Below are positions 31,587 through 44,180 of a stretch of 64,000 nt of DNA, piece after piece. The stretch comes from Nannobrachium achirus (taxonomy: Eukaryota > Chordata > Actinopteri > Myctophiformes > Myctophidae), in assembly GCA_963921795.1 (NCBI GenBank), contig OY997642.1:56936591-57000590 (forward strand). Reading direction: 5' to 3'. Each line of letters opens with the position of its first letter. Positions within the stretch are counted from its first letter, which is position 1. The notes under the pieces were generated by a model that saw only the letters and a program-made list of their open reading frames with translations, searched no databases and was not told the origin of the DNA. The translations under genes were made by a program, and so were the position numbers.

Positions 31587-32465
31587 ATGGACTCTCACCG
31601 CCTGAATTACCAGGGCGAGGATAAGCTGATAAGGAATTTGTCTAAGGAACGTAAATTACGATGCCATTTTTCGTCACCCTTGCACCTTTTTCCATTTGTT
31701 GATCTGTATACAGTGGAAGATGGGGAAACATTGTTTGCAGATTTGCAACATGTGAGAGTATATGCATCTGAATTTGAGAGGTTTGAGACTGCCATCATGG
31801 ATTTCACTGATTATCTGCTCTGGGGGAGATGGACCAAAGATGACTACATCAAACCATCGGATATGGTGAAAGTGGATGAAGCGATGTCTTCTCGTTTATC
31901 AGGCGTTGAAGCTTTCCTTATCGCCTGTTCACGATCATATTTATGGTTGTTGGTAAGATTCATGTCAATGGGCCCAACTTGTAAAAGACCGAAGACACTA
32001 CAGAAAAGTCAGTGACCATACATGAAGCTAGTTAGCATTAGTTTTTTTGTCTTTAGGTTTTTAGAACTTTGATTATACTGTGTTTTTATAGATAGATATC
32101 CATTTGCATTTGTTATATTGTTGATGATGTTCTGACATATTATCCTGTTTATTATTGTGATGTTATCTGCATATTGTAAGTCGCTTTGGATTAAAAGCGT
32201 CTGCTAAATGCCTAAACTGTAAACTGTAAACTGTAACTGTAAGGGCCAAAGAAATGTATTTTCCAATCCGTTTAGCCTTTCATGGTGGTGATTTGTGGCT
32301 TCTGCAGGATGTGCTGAAATTAATCAATGGGTTTTTTTCACCAAAACAAAAGAGACTCGCAAGATGATGTTGCTCGATGATCGCCTGAACGGTGTAAATC
32401 GTACGAACTACCTCTCTAGAAAGAAACCGAGACGCGTACCTGTGATGCATGATAAAAACTTGTGA
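31587..32465 (+). CDS. Two-exon gene of unknown function, left arm copy
   Basis: Exon 1 31587-32007 (donor AAA A|GTCAGT, phase 1) and exon 2 32308-32465 (acceptor TTCTGCAG) give a closed frame of 192 residues. Exon 1 alone is open for 142 codons. The N-terminal part is mixed acidic and aromatic (for example FERFETAIMDFTDYLLWGRW); the C-terminus is basic with RKKPRR, a possible nuclear signal. No signal peptide or membrane segment. A stronger donor at 31,953 (TTG|GTAAGA, phase 0) joined to the same acceptor gives 141 residues ending at 32,367, so two products may exist. The intron contains an old repeat tail. I do not recognise the family. Its exact duplicate is in the right arm. Confidence 0.5.
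32177..32245 (+). repeat. Interspersed repeat tail in the arm gene intron
   Basis: AAGTCGCTTTGGATTAAAAG followed by GCGTCTGCTAAATG and short CTGTAAA units. This tail is widespread in fish genomes. Mirror at about 37,570-37,638. Confidence 0.6.
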
Positions 32466-32550
32466 AGGAGCCTAATCACAATCATCCATCTCGATCTACT
32501 CTGTTTTCAATGGACCATAAGCCAGGGTGGATTGACTCCTTAAAAGCATC

Positions 32551-33110
32551 TGAGAATTACAACCAACACAAAAACTAACAAAAACAACAAATATTACAAA
32601 AATAACAACACTAAGAATTCCCAACCAGAACCAAAACATAAAACCTTTGCCTCATAACAGAACATTTTACAAAAATAACACCACTAAGAATTGTGACTAT
32701 CACTAAAACGTACAAAACAGAAAACTCTGCAACATAACAGAACAAAATATACAATACACAATACAAAAATATCCACTGAGATTTCCATCGAGCACAAAAC
32801 CAAACAAAAACACCAAATATTGCAAAAATAACATCACTGAGAATTACAACCAACACAAAAACTAACAAAAACAGCAAATATTAAAGAAATAACATCACTT
32901 AGAATTCCAACGAGCACAAAAACATCAAATATTGCAAACGTCACTGAGAATTAGAACTAACACAAAACCAATCAAAAACAGCAAATATTCCAAAATAACA
33001 TCACAGAAAATTACAACTACCACAAAAACAAACAAAACTAATATTACTACAGTAACATCTCTAACAAATCAGACAAAAATAACAGCTCTGAGAATTCCAA
33101 AAATCACAAC
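32551..33110. repeat. Degenerate ~60 bp minisatellite, left arm
   Basis: Repeats of AACACAAAAACTAACAAAAA, ATTACAAAAATAACA and CACTGAGAATT in varying order. Long frames on either strand here (for example the antisense 32,611-32,877) are by-products of the repeat. Mirror at 36,705-37,264. Confidence 0.8.
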
Positions 33111-33200
33111 CATCTGGACCTAGTCTGTATGTGTGGTGGAGAGAGTCGCAGCCCCAGCCTGAAGCCTCAAAAGTCTAGTATATGCCCTCATCTCCATAGG

Positions 33201-33275
33201 GATATCTCTTTGGAGTAATGGTTAAGATATTGGACTTTCACACGGGAGACCCTGGGGTCCAAATCGGGGGGGTGA
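33201..33275 (+). ncRNA. tRNA-like pseudogene or SINE head, left arm
   Basis: A-box-like TGGAGTAATGG, TTC at the anticodon position and B-box-like GGGTCCAAATC at tRNA spacing, but the acceptor and T stems do not pair. Probably a decayed tRNA-derived SINE head. Mirror at about 36,540-36,614. Confidence 0.4.
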
Positions 33276-33542
33276 GGAGGTTCGGATCACCTCAGTTACA
33301 TTTACAGCATGTGGAGCTACTCTGTTTTTAATGTAGCATAATCCCACAACCCCTAACCCTGAACCTAACCCTAACCCTATCTGTACATTGTTTTCTGGTC
33401 AAAAATATAAATAGCATAAAAAAAAACATATCTTTTTCTCATCGCATTTTTCTATCATTCTACATTACATGCTATAGTCAATCGTTAGAGGGTGCCCCTT
33501 ATTTCTCCACAATCTTACCAGCCACGCGTATTGCTCTTACAA

Positions 33543-33550
33543 TATATAAG
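33543..33550 (+). promoter_or_regulatory. TATA box of unknown transcript, left arm
   Basis: TATATAAG, 35 bp before an ATG (33,585) that opens only a 25-codon frame. Transcription from here would run toward the spacer. Confidence 0.35.
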
Positions 33551-34258
33551 GGAATTGACCGTAATGTACTCTTCAACAGTAAGCATGGCAGACTTGCGAC
33601 ATCGAGCTGACAAACCAAACTCTATCACTACTCTTCCAGCTCTCTCTCTCTTTCATGTCTGATATGTATGGTGTAATGCATTAGTTAGCAGACCAAAGCA
33701 TAATAACCTTGACACTTTTAGCACTGAAAGTGGTGTCTAACATTAAAATGTAATCTATATTGACATCAATCAATCCGCATTTCAGTGTGTAACAGATGGC
33801 AGGTGGCTTTCACTGATAAGTTATAAGACAGATGTTATATCACATACGAATATGGTCAATGGTGTTTGGTAGGTGTATGGGGGGTGTTTGTGTGTGATGA
33901 TGGAGAGGGGTCAAATCTCACACAGTAGGTAATGTCAATGCAGTGGTCAGAGAAGGATTTACCCCCTACCCCCAAAACATCACAGTCAGCTAGATTAAGT
34001 TTCGTAATTATCACTATTGTAAAGTAAATTATGTTACTCATGTTGCTAATGTATTATTAGGCAGGGAATTTGTGAATAAAAAACATATCTCTAGGGTTTG
34101 ATACAGGGCCCTATGATTATCCTATGCATATGTCTAATAAAGTATCCCTATTCATTCAATCAAAGCTAACATTATTACTTTCTTGTTTTCAGAGTATCCA
34201 GGAAAGCGTTGCAGGCTGATTCACCCTTCCCCATAATTATGTCCACAGCACCTAGTGT

Positions 34259-34344
34259 GATTGGTGAAAATGGTACCATTATGATACTCTGAGCCAATCA
34301 TTGAAGTAGTTTCAGGCTCCACCTCACGAAATCTAGTTTAAAAG
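34259..34344 (+). promoter_or_regulatory. Promoter of the spacer gene
   Basis: An inverted CCAAT (GATTGG, 34,259-34,264), a direct CCAAT (34,293-34,297) and a TATA-like TTTAAAAG (34,337-34,344) lie 80-165 bp before the ATG at 34,424, a normal spacing for a eukaryotic Pol II promoter. Confidence 0.5.
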
Positions 34345-34423
34345 AAGCACATACACAGGTAAGCAATTTACCTCAGTAACACATTACCTATCAGCCCAAG
34401 GACAAACTACCCTATTCTTGCAA

Positions 34424-34466
34424 ATGGATAATTACCCTGGTAATGTTTAATGTATCTATGTTGGCG

Positions 34467-34509
<43 letters not shown>

Positions 34510-35160
34510 GGTACGGTGTTTATAACTATCTTTATATAATATATTGTATATCAATGATTTTAATTTTTTATTTTTAATTATATTGTAGACACATCTGACC
34601 CCAGCGCGATCCGCAGTCCTAGAGGGCCGTGGATCTTGAAAAGGCGTCCGAATGGTATGTTTGTAAATACTAAATGACTATAACTATGTATTTCTAGGTA
34701 ATTACATGTGTGGGAATAATTACATATCTATATTATACATTAAACTATTCAGTATGTGTAGTTATAATTATACGATACCCACCCCCAGTCCGTCTATTTT
34801 CAACAATTACCATGTATATTATTATTACCCGTATAGTATATTAATGAAATGTCATTATTCTCTTGTGTATTAGATCTGCCTGTTGCCGTCATTAAACCAT
34901 ACTCCGGACTAATTAAACCTCAAGAGGCTATCCCGACCCCCGAAGCCCGTGTTTCTGGCAATGATGTGGTCCCATCTGCTGTAGGATCTAATACATTCGA
35001 AACACCTGTATATGATGATCTTGATGATCTATTAGCATCTAACATGGATCTAACTATGATCGATGTCTTTTGGCCAACAAATAGACGTGTAACTACGACC
35101 AATAGTATTATAGATCTAACGGTAGACATTGTTATAGATCTAACGGTAGACAGTGATTAA
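34424..35160 (+). CDS. Three-exon spacer gene for a small protein with two C-terminal SUMO-interacting motifs
   Basis: Exons 34424-34439, 34589-34654 and 34874-35160 have GT/AG borders (donors G|GTAATG, G|GTATGT; acceptors TTGTAG, TATTAG). Both introns are phase 1 and the frame closes at 122 residues. A short basic stretch (GPWILKRRP) is followed by Pro-rich and acidic segments (DDLDDLLAS), then IIDLTVDIVIDLTVDSD at the end. VIDLT followed by acidic residues is the classic SUMO-interacting motif, here duplicated with its 24 bp coding unit. Such motifs recruit SUMO-modified partners, often at nuclear bodies; that role is inferred. It is the only gene in the unique spacer. An AATAAA at 35,532 can end the transcript. 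The family is not recognised. Confidence 0.6.
34463..34509. repeat. (TTG)n microsatellite in the spacer gene intron 1
   Basis: About 16 TTG units between exons 1 and 2. Confidence 0.95.
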
Positions 35161-35628
35161 CGAAAATTATAAGAGTATGTGTCACCAAGGGTGATGAATA
35201 TTGATCATGTGTTTGGTTGGTTATATGAAGAGACATGTTGTAGTGAATGAACTTATTACATAATGGCATAGATAATTCTATACTCATTGACTAATTCTAT
35301 GTACATTATACTGATAAGACATCTGTAATGTTTTTAATGATATACATATATTGTATGACATCCACATTAGCTATGGTGTTCATGTTCAATTATTTAATGA
35401 TCCCATGTGTATAAGTGTGTCACCATGGTACTACATAATGCTATCTAGTGATTTTTTGTGTGCGTGTATATATTACTAAAAGCATTTCACCTAAGTACCT
35501 ATACCCCCATGTATGAAACACACTCTCGAAAAATAAATACACTATTGACAAACAGTTGATTTATTACGAGATGGTTCTTTATTATCGTGTCTTATTACCA
35601 CGTATATTGATTCAAAACTTCCTATATG
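35161..35628. other. Spacer 3' part
   Basis: AT-rich 3' flank of the spacer gene with AATAAA (35,532-35,537). On the opposite strand two AATAAA signals (near 35,562 and 35,578) would end a leftward transcript. No frame found. Confidence 0.45.
35532..35537 (+). terminator. Polyadenylation signal of the spacer gene
   Basis: AATAAA 370 bp after the stop codon at 35,158, the first canonical signal on the plus strand after the gene. Confidence 0.5.
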
Positions 35629-37349
35629 AACAAGAAAGTAATAATGTTAGCTTTGATTGAATGAATAGGGATACTTTATTAGACATATGCATAGGATAAT
35701 CATAGGGCCCTGTATCAAACCCTAGAGATATGTTTTTTATTCACAAATTCCCTGCCTAATAATACATTAGCAACATGAGTAACATAATTTACTTTACAAT
35801 AGTGATAATTACGAAACTTAATCTAGCTGACTGTGATGTTTTGGGGGTAGGGGGTAAATCCTTCTCTGACCACTGCATTGACATTACCTACTGTGTGAGA
35901 TTTGACCCCTCTCCATCATCACACACAAACACCCCCCATACACCTACCAAACACCATTGACCATATTCGTATGTGATATAACATCTGTCTTATAACTTAT
36001 CAGTGAAAGCCACCTGCCATCTGTTACACACTGAAATGCGGATTGATTGATGTCAATATAGATTACATTTTAATGTTAGACACCACTTTCAGTGCTAAAA
36101 GTGTCAAGGTTATTATGCTTTGGTCTGCTAACTAATGCATTACACCATACATATCAGACATGAAAGAGAGAGAGAGCTGGAAGAGTAGTGATAGAGTTTG
36201 GTTTGTCAGCTCGATGTCGCAAGTCTGCCATGCTTACTGTTGAAGAGTACATTACGGTCAATTCCCTTATATATTGTAAGAGCAATACGCGTGGCTGGTA
36301 AGATTGTGGAGAAATAAGGGGCACCCTCTAACGATTGACTATAGCATGTAATGTAGAATGATAGAAAAATGCGATGAGAAAAAGATATGTTTTTTTTATG
36401 CTATTTATATTTTTGACCAGAAAACAATGTACAGATAGGGTTAGGGTTAGGTTCAGGGTTAGGGGTTGTGGGATTATGCTACATTAAAAACAGAGTAGCT
36501 CCACATGCTGTAAATGTAACTGAGGTGATCCGAACCTCCTCACCCCCCCGATTTGGACCCCAGGGTCTCCCGTGTGAAAGTCCAATATCTTAACCATTAC
36601 TCCAAAGAGATATCCCTATGGAGATGAGGGCATATACTAGACTTTTGAGGCTTCAGGCTGGGGCTGCGACTCTCTCCACCACACATACAGACTAGGTCCA
36701 GATGGTTGTGATTTTTGGAATTCTCAGAGCTGTTATTTTTGTCTGATTTGTTAGAGATGTTACTGTAGTAATATTAGTTTTGTTTGTTTTTGTGGTAGTT
36801 GTAATTTTCTGTGATGTTATTTTGGAATATTTGCTGTTTTTGATTGGTTTTGTGTTAGTTCTAATTCTCAGTGACGTTTGCAATATTTGATGTTTTTGTG
36901 CTCGTTGGAATTCTAAGTGATGTTATTTCTTTAATATTTGCTGTTTTTGTTAGTTTTTGTGTTGGTTGTAATTCTCAGTGATGTTATTTTTGCAATATTT
37001 GGTGTTTTTGTTTGGTTTTGTGCTCGATGGAAATCTCAGTGGATATTTTTGTATTGTGTATTGTATATTTTGTTCTGTTATGTTGCAGAGTTTTCTGTTT
37101 TGTACGTTTTAGTGATAGTCACAATTCTTAGTGGTGTTATTTTTGTAAAATGTTCTGTTATGAGGCAAAGGTTTTATGTTTTGGTTCTGGTTGGGAATTC
37201 TTAGTGTTGTTATTTTTGTAATATTTGTTGTTTTTGTTAGTTTTTGTGTTGGTTGTAATTCTCAGATGCTTTTAAGGAGTCAATCCACCCTGGCTTATGG
37301 TCCATTGAAAACAGAGTAGATCGAGATGGATGATTGTGATTAGGCTCCT

Positions 37350-38228
37350 TCACAAGTTTTTATCATGCATCACAGGTACGCGTCTCGGTTTCTTTCTAGA
37401 GAGGTAGTTCGTACGATTTACACCGTTCAGGCGATCATCGAGCAACATCATCTTGCGAGTCTCTTTTGTTTTGGTGAAAAAAACCCATTGATTAATTTCA
37501 GCACATCCTGCAGAAGCCACAAATCACCACCATGAAAGGCTAAACGGATTGGAAAATACATTTCTTTGGCCCTTACAGTTACAGTTTACAGTTTACAGTT
37601 TAGGCATTTAGCAGACGCTTTTAATCCAAAGCGACTTACAATATGCAGATAACATCACAATAATAAACAGGATAATATGTCAGAACATCATCAACAATAT
37701 AACAAATGCAAATGGATATCTATCTATAAAAACACAGTATAATCAAAGTTCTAAAAACCTAAAGACAAAAAAACTAATGCTAACTAGCTTCATGTATGGT
37801 CACTGACTTTTCTGTAGTGTCTTCGGTCTTTTACAAGTTGGGCCCATTGACATGAATCTTACCAACAACCATAAATATGATCGTGAACAGGCGATAAGGA
37901 AAGCTTCAACGCCTGATAAACGAGAAGACATCGCTTCATCCACTTTCACCATATCCGATGGTTTGATGTAGTCATCTTTGGTCCATCTCCCCCAGAGCAG
38001 ATAATCAGTGAAATCCATGATGGCAGTCTCAAACCTCTCAAATTCAGATGCATATACTCTCACATGTTGCAAATCTGCAAACAATGTTTCCCCATCTTCC
38101 ACTGTATACAGATCAACAAATGGAAAAAGGTGCAAGGGTGACGAAAAATGGCATCGTAATTTACGTTCCTTAGACAAATTCCTTATCAGCTTATCCTCGC
38201 CCTGGTAATTCAGGCGGTGAGAGTCCAT
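37350..38228 (-). CDS. Two-exon gene of unknown function, right arm copy
   Basis: Mirror of 31,587-32,465: exon 1 38228-37808, exon 2 37507-37350. Exon 1 translates identically to the left copy and the splice signals match, so both could be expressed. The alternative donor gives the shorter product ending at 37,448. Confidence 0.5.
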
Positions 38229-39070
38229 TTTTGGTGGTAAGAATTGGTCTTCCTCATATTTAAAGAAAAAGGATCCCGAGAGAGGCAGGTATTAGAGAGA
38301 CCGAACGTTGACCAACCAATGAAATTTAATGTAGGAGGGATCTGGATAATTGCAATAGGTTAAACTGACCCTCCCCATGACACCTGGTAAAATAACTGGT
38401 ACAATATATTTATACCTTGAAACCATCTAGTTTACATAAAATAAACCTAATCGCACACAAAATAAAATTACAATACATTGAATAAAATATGAAAGAAGTT
38501 GGCATCTATGGTGTTCATGCAGTCTTGTATATTATATTTTATATTTTAACAAATGTATATACCTGTACTGTTACATATGGCTACACTGCCTACCCATGGC
38601 CTAGTATGAGTGTAGTGTGTACAATTTTAATGTGAACAACATAAATTTCAGGGAGAAAAAATAAATGATTTGTGTGTGTGTAGTCAAAACATGTACTGTT
38701 TTACACCAAACATTTTCAAATACATCCTTGAATGACTGGCATTTCCCCCTGTATAATAAACTCAGATGAAATACAAATGTGTTATTCACTTAAATAATTA
38801 GTAATGACATATGTTTATAGAATCATATGCAGTTTTATTGTCACATAAGTTACAGCTTTTGATCGTCGCAGTTTTACATGCGAGTGCTGCCTGTGACCAC
38901 TTTTACATTGCATCTAATGAGCGGTCAGTTTATTTTGCCCCTGGTTCTTATCAGTGTGACACCAAATTTCCATATTATATTAATCCCGTGAAGCACTATT
39001 TGTTTTAAATTACATTTTACATCTGTTAATACCATAGAACAATTTATTCACGGGGGGATCAATAAAGCTT

Positions 39071-39142
39071 TGACCCTGACGTGATTTGAACACGCAACCT
39101 TCTGATCTGGAGTCAGTCGCGCTACCGTTGCGCCACAGAGTC
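39071..39142 (-). tRNA. tRNA-Trp (CCA), right arm
   Basis: Same 72 nt sequence as the left arm copy, on the minus strand; anticodon at about 39,108-39,110. Confidence 0.75.
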
Positions 39143-42100
39143 CCATGTCAAGTTGATGTGAGGGATCCCAATATGCAGTGACGAAGCTGATGATTTCTGT
39201 TGTTGGTGTATATTTGTGCTAAATATACAGTAGTTGATTACTGTAGGTATTATGCAGGCCAGTAGATGTTGCATACTTGTGTTGTATACTTGGTCCTCTA
39301 CACTTTATGATTGATATACTGTGTACAGTTTGTAGGAAACAGTTTGTAGCAAACAAACTGGGAAACAGTTTGTAGTGGGGAAACCATGATCCTATCATTA
39401 ACAGTAACAGTAAATGACAAAAACAAATATCCAAACTATACATTGAAAAACCATACTTTCCCATCACCTATGCAAAAAAACAACAAAAAAAACGTTCAGT
39501 TATTTACACAGTCAGTTGATATTAAAAGGTTGTTGCGCAAAAGTCTGTTGAACACTTTATTATTAGAACATATTGTGTATTTTGTCTTCACGTGAATGCC
39601 AGAGTTATGTTTTTAATGTTTTGTGTGTTATGTTTTGTGTGCTACACCCAATGTGCAGTGACGATGCTGATGATTTCTGTTATGAGGCAAAGGTTTTATG
39701 TTTTGTGCGTTTTAGTGCTGATTGAAATTCTTAGGGTTGTTATTTTTGTAATATTTTTTCTGTTATGCTGCAAAGTTTTATGTTTTGTTGATGGTGTGCG
39801 GGTTGGTTAGTTATGTTGAAGTGTATGAGGGCCAATGTTTTGTTTAAATTGTATGGGGAGAAACACTAGTGAGATGAAAATAGACAGATAGCTTTGAATA
39901 GCGAATCCTACCTCATATCTATGTCAGTTGTAATGTTCAAAACTATAGCACATTATGTCTCCTGTGATAAAGTTTGGTTGATCAGCAAACTAATGAGGAC
40001 TTGAGGAGCTTGGGGGGCCCGTATGTGTTGATTCAAAGACTATAATAACCCACATTTCAGAATATTGTGGGCTAATCTACAAGTGAAATGAATAATTGTT
40101 TTAAAACACACTAAATAGTCATCTTAAACATACACTATACTGAAAATGTACCGTATCAAATGTGTATGATGGGTAGAATATTGGGGATGTATGGGACATT
40201 TGATGAAATTCATATGGATACCGCTTTTGCATGTACTCAGATTCATTGTTTGTCACAAAATAATATGTGATCTCGCTGCCCCCAGCAACTTACAACAAAT
40301 ACACAAATCTTTGTTAGTGATTCATCCTATCATATATAACTATACCCCCTACTACCCCTGTCCAACTTAGTGTTCCATGAGTACATCTGACACATAATTT
40401 CAGAAAAAGACCTGTATGATGGGTTTGCAATTCCATCTGAAATAAGCATCATTACACATTACATGAATACACAGACAATCAGTCCTCATATCTAAGCTGT
40501 TTGAGATTTGTTCACAAAAAGATCAAAATAGTTTTCTCATAGCCACCTAACGTATCAGGTCTGTCACCTTATAGCTAAGGTTTGTAGATAACCACACTCT
40601 AGGCCCCATGCAATATGGATAAGATTTACCATTTAGCTCTGGTGTCCTGATTAACCAAAGATAAAAAATCTGAAATCTGTACATTTAGACTATGCAGTAT
40701 AGGATGTATCCCCAATGCATAGCAGTATACATCAATTTTAATGTGAACAACGTACATCTTGGCGAGGAAGAATAAATGATTTGTGTGTGTAGTCAAAACT
40801 AGCTAGTGTTTTACACCCAAACATTTTCAAATACATCCTTGAATGACTTAGGCCTATACCAATTTTTACAAATGTATTATTCACTTACATGGGTAGTAAT
40901 GACATATGTTTATAGAATCATATGCATCTTTATTGTCACATAAGTTACAGATTTTGATAGACTCTGATTTTATGTACTGTAGGAGCACAAACTCAACTAA
41001 TGAGTATTGTTAGTGATAACCATTGTAGCTATGTTAAGGTTTGACTATGAAATTCATGTCAGACACCATGACATAGTAAAACAAATCATAACTAAATATT
41101 TACTGGTCTGTTAATATCATTTGCACTATAGCCTTTTAAAACTGTATACTAATTGCTACCAAACGTTTTTTATTTAAATGGTATTTATTTATCTCGAGAC
41201 CCAATCGATAAATTATATGTTTGCCCCCTCAAAACGATCAACATAGCCTCAGTAAAAGCCATAATTGTACTGTAGATCTGTCAGCGTCTACCCCCTGTCA
41301 CATCTTACTCTCTCTCTCCATGTCGCCTCGTTCTGTGACCAGGTAGATCGGCTGTTTTTCATTACTTATTTATTCTTTTATTTTCATGTATGGAATTTCT
41401 CACTTTTGGCTAGGTAATAGGTTTCTATAACTATATCCATGTGTGTATACTGGAAAAAATATATATATTGTCCAGTAAAAGTGCATGCCCTGTTTCTACA
41501 CACCCTGAGTTGTGGTCACTGAGCTTAACAGTAGGGCTAACATTGTTTTACATCAACCCCTGATTCTTTCATAGAACAGCATAGTGTATTTAGCATGGAC
41601 AAATGCTGGTGCAGATTATCACGGTATGAGGCCATGACCGACCCGGGTCTCACATGGCCATGACCCCCACATGCTGACATCATCATCCTGCCTTCATCTT
41701 TTGTTTTTTAAATGTATATGACCCCCCCAATATCGATTTTGCCTATGGTCACGACCCCCCTGATAGTAAGATCTATTCAATGCCTTGGTTCCCATTGTTC
41801 TACCTGCATTGAACCTACTCTACAGTAACACAATCCATGACCATCTCAACTCCCATCCCAATACCACGCACAGATTATCACAGTATGAGACTATGGTCAG
41901 ACCTACTTTCACTGTGTCATGACACCCACATGCTGGCCTCATCATCATCTCCCCATCCTACAACGAATAGATCCCTAGGCTGATCTGTAAACTGCCCTCA
42001 GGAAAAAAAAAAAGCCATTGATCTCCCCATCCCACAAGGAGCACAACCCGGGGCTGCCCTCAGCATGTCCATTCACTAATTACAGTCACGCTAAACCCAT

Positions 42101-42186
42101 CCTTTAGAAAAACAATAAAACACCCACTGTCTTTAAGAATGAACACCAAACAATACACCCCAACATGGGCCCTTTATTCACTTTTG

Positions 42187-42291
<105 letters not shown>

Positions 42292-42377
42292 CCGCACGCA
42301 CACACGCACGCGCACACGCACGTACACCTACTGTGACGTCACCAACTGCCCTCCCGCCAAACACTGCCCTCTATTCT

Positions 42378-42639
42378 TGTTGTTCGGCATGAGAAGACGC
42401 ATACGTGTATACAGGTTTCATGGCTGGACCTCAAACACAGCATGAGCTATACCTGTTCAAAGTTCGCACTTTCGAAGGCTTCCTACAGCGCCACCATTTG
42501 GCCGATTGCTGTAAAAAGTAATAGCACACGTCGCCACAGTAAGCTGAACACATTGATGTTTTTATTTTCATTTTCTCACTAAGTATGTAGGAGTTGAAAG
42601 GTGCCAAAGTATTGAGGAGAACTTGATATGGTTGATAGA
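42378..42639 (+). mobile_element. A-family repeat, copy 2, 3' part
   Basis: Resumes with TGTTGTTCGGCATGAGAAGA, the sequence found at 48,983 in the uninterrupted copy, and ends with GAACTTGATATGG. Confidence 0.8.
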
Positions 42640-44180
42640 CTAGAAAAATATTGTTCCTTCGAAACAATTGTGGGCTCGCTTCAAGCCAGAAAACAATGGC
42701 TATAAAAGCACAAAATGTCAAGATCGCAGGCAGTGCTCTCTTTGACGTTACTGACGTCAAAGATTGGTCCATTTTGTTCCAAAAATGTGTTATGCAAAAG
42801 TTGACCCGCTGGTGGCGCTATAACAGGCCAATGTGAGAAGGTTGGTATCTGTTCCTTGACCTATTGGGAATGTGCTTGCAAGATTTCACGCACATCCCAG
42901 GCTGTGATCATGATTTGAGGTGTTTTTGGCTTTGGACACTTTATCGCTGCTTGCAGCTATATTTATTATTATTATTTTATAATTTTTTTGTGTGCACTTC
43001 ATAGGCATGTTAGATAAAGGTCCTTAGATTGCGTGTAGAATGTTTCATGCAAATTGCAAAAAAAATCCTAGAATAAAAATGGGTTTAAGCGTTTTACAAA
43101 CTGCTCAAAATTATATAGTGCCCCCCTTTGGCCATTTGGGGTAAGATTGGTTTCAGTGATATTTGAACTAACCCTCTACACTATTTTGTCATGAAAATGT
43201 GACTTTGCATGTATGTTTTAGAGGCAGAAGAATAATTTGCATAAAAATGCAATATTGTTTCAATTATTTAAAAAAGCATGTTTCAATGTTAAAGAAATCC
43301 GATCTGACAGATCTTTAGATATCGGTCCAAAGTTCACGTAAAAAAAGTTTTGTGCACGTGATGCGAAAATTCCAGAATAAAAGCGGGTTTACGCGTTTTA
43401 CAAACTGCTCAAAATGGCGGATAATTGAAGGGCGGAGCTTACTTAACAACGACACAGATGTCTTCCGCTTGAGTCAAAGCACGCGTGTAACAAGTTGCAT
43501 GTCTTCAAACGAAACGAGTCATGACTTATGCCCGTTTGAAGTTTGAATTTTCAGACGCTTTGTATAGCGCCCCCCTTTGGCCGATTGGAATAAAATTGGT
43601 TTCAGTGATACTTTGACTAACCCTCTACATCTTTGCCAAATGCCATGAACGTGTAACTTTGCATGTATGATTTAGAGGCAGAAGAAAAATTTGCATAAAA
43701 CCGCAATATTAATTGAATTATTAAAAAATTATGTTTCACTTTAAAAAAAATCTGGTTGATCAATCTGACCGTATTGGTCCAAAGTTCATGTGAAAAAAGT
43801 TTCATGCGCGTATCGCGAAAATCCCAGGAGGAGATAGATTTTTACTGTTTTTCATATAAATCCGAATTGTGGGAGACCTAAAGGTCAGAGGTCAAAAGTT
43901 AGAGGGTAAAAGTTGTTCGGCATGAGGAGACGCATAAGTGTATACAGGTTTCATGGCTGTACCTAAAACACAGCATGAGCTATACCTGTTCAAAGTTCGC
44001 ATTTTCGAAGGCTTCCTACAGCGCCACCATTTGGCCAATTGCTATAAAAAATAATAGCACACTTCGCCACTGTAAACTGAACACATTGATGTTTTTATTT
44101 TCATTTTCTCACTAAGTATGTAGGAGTAGAAAGGAACCGAAGTTTTGAGGAGAACTTGATATGCTTGCCTGATAGATAAA
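42640..44180 (+). mobile_element. A-family repeat, copy 3
   Basis: 1,541 bp full unit, nearly identical to 49,245-50,785. Confidence 0.8.

Noticed and set aside
31587..32015. Single-exon 142-residue gene
   Set aside because: Reading through both donors gives a stop soon after a good splice site; the spliced forms explain the open frame in exon 2 better. Not excluded.
36938..37204. 88-residue hydrophobic frame in the right arm (mirror 32,611-32,877)
   Set aside because: Lies wholly inside a degenerate minisatellite; apparent membrane segments come from TTTTTGTGTT units.
39592..39810. 72-residue Cys/Val/Phe-rich frame (mirror 30,005-30,223)
   Set aside because: Composition follows the TTTTGTGTG-type repeats; no support for translation.
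42651..42836. 61-residue frame beginning MFLRNNCGLASSQKT, present in most A copies
   Set aside because: Recurs with the repeat, has no upstream promoter or splice logic, and sits on the 5' hairpin. Treated as noncoding.
43352..43546. 64-residue frame beginning at about 43,352, present in most A copies
   Set aside because: Conserved because the repeat copies are young; the starting codon changes between copies and there is no recognisable domain.
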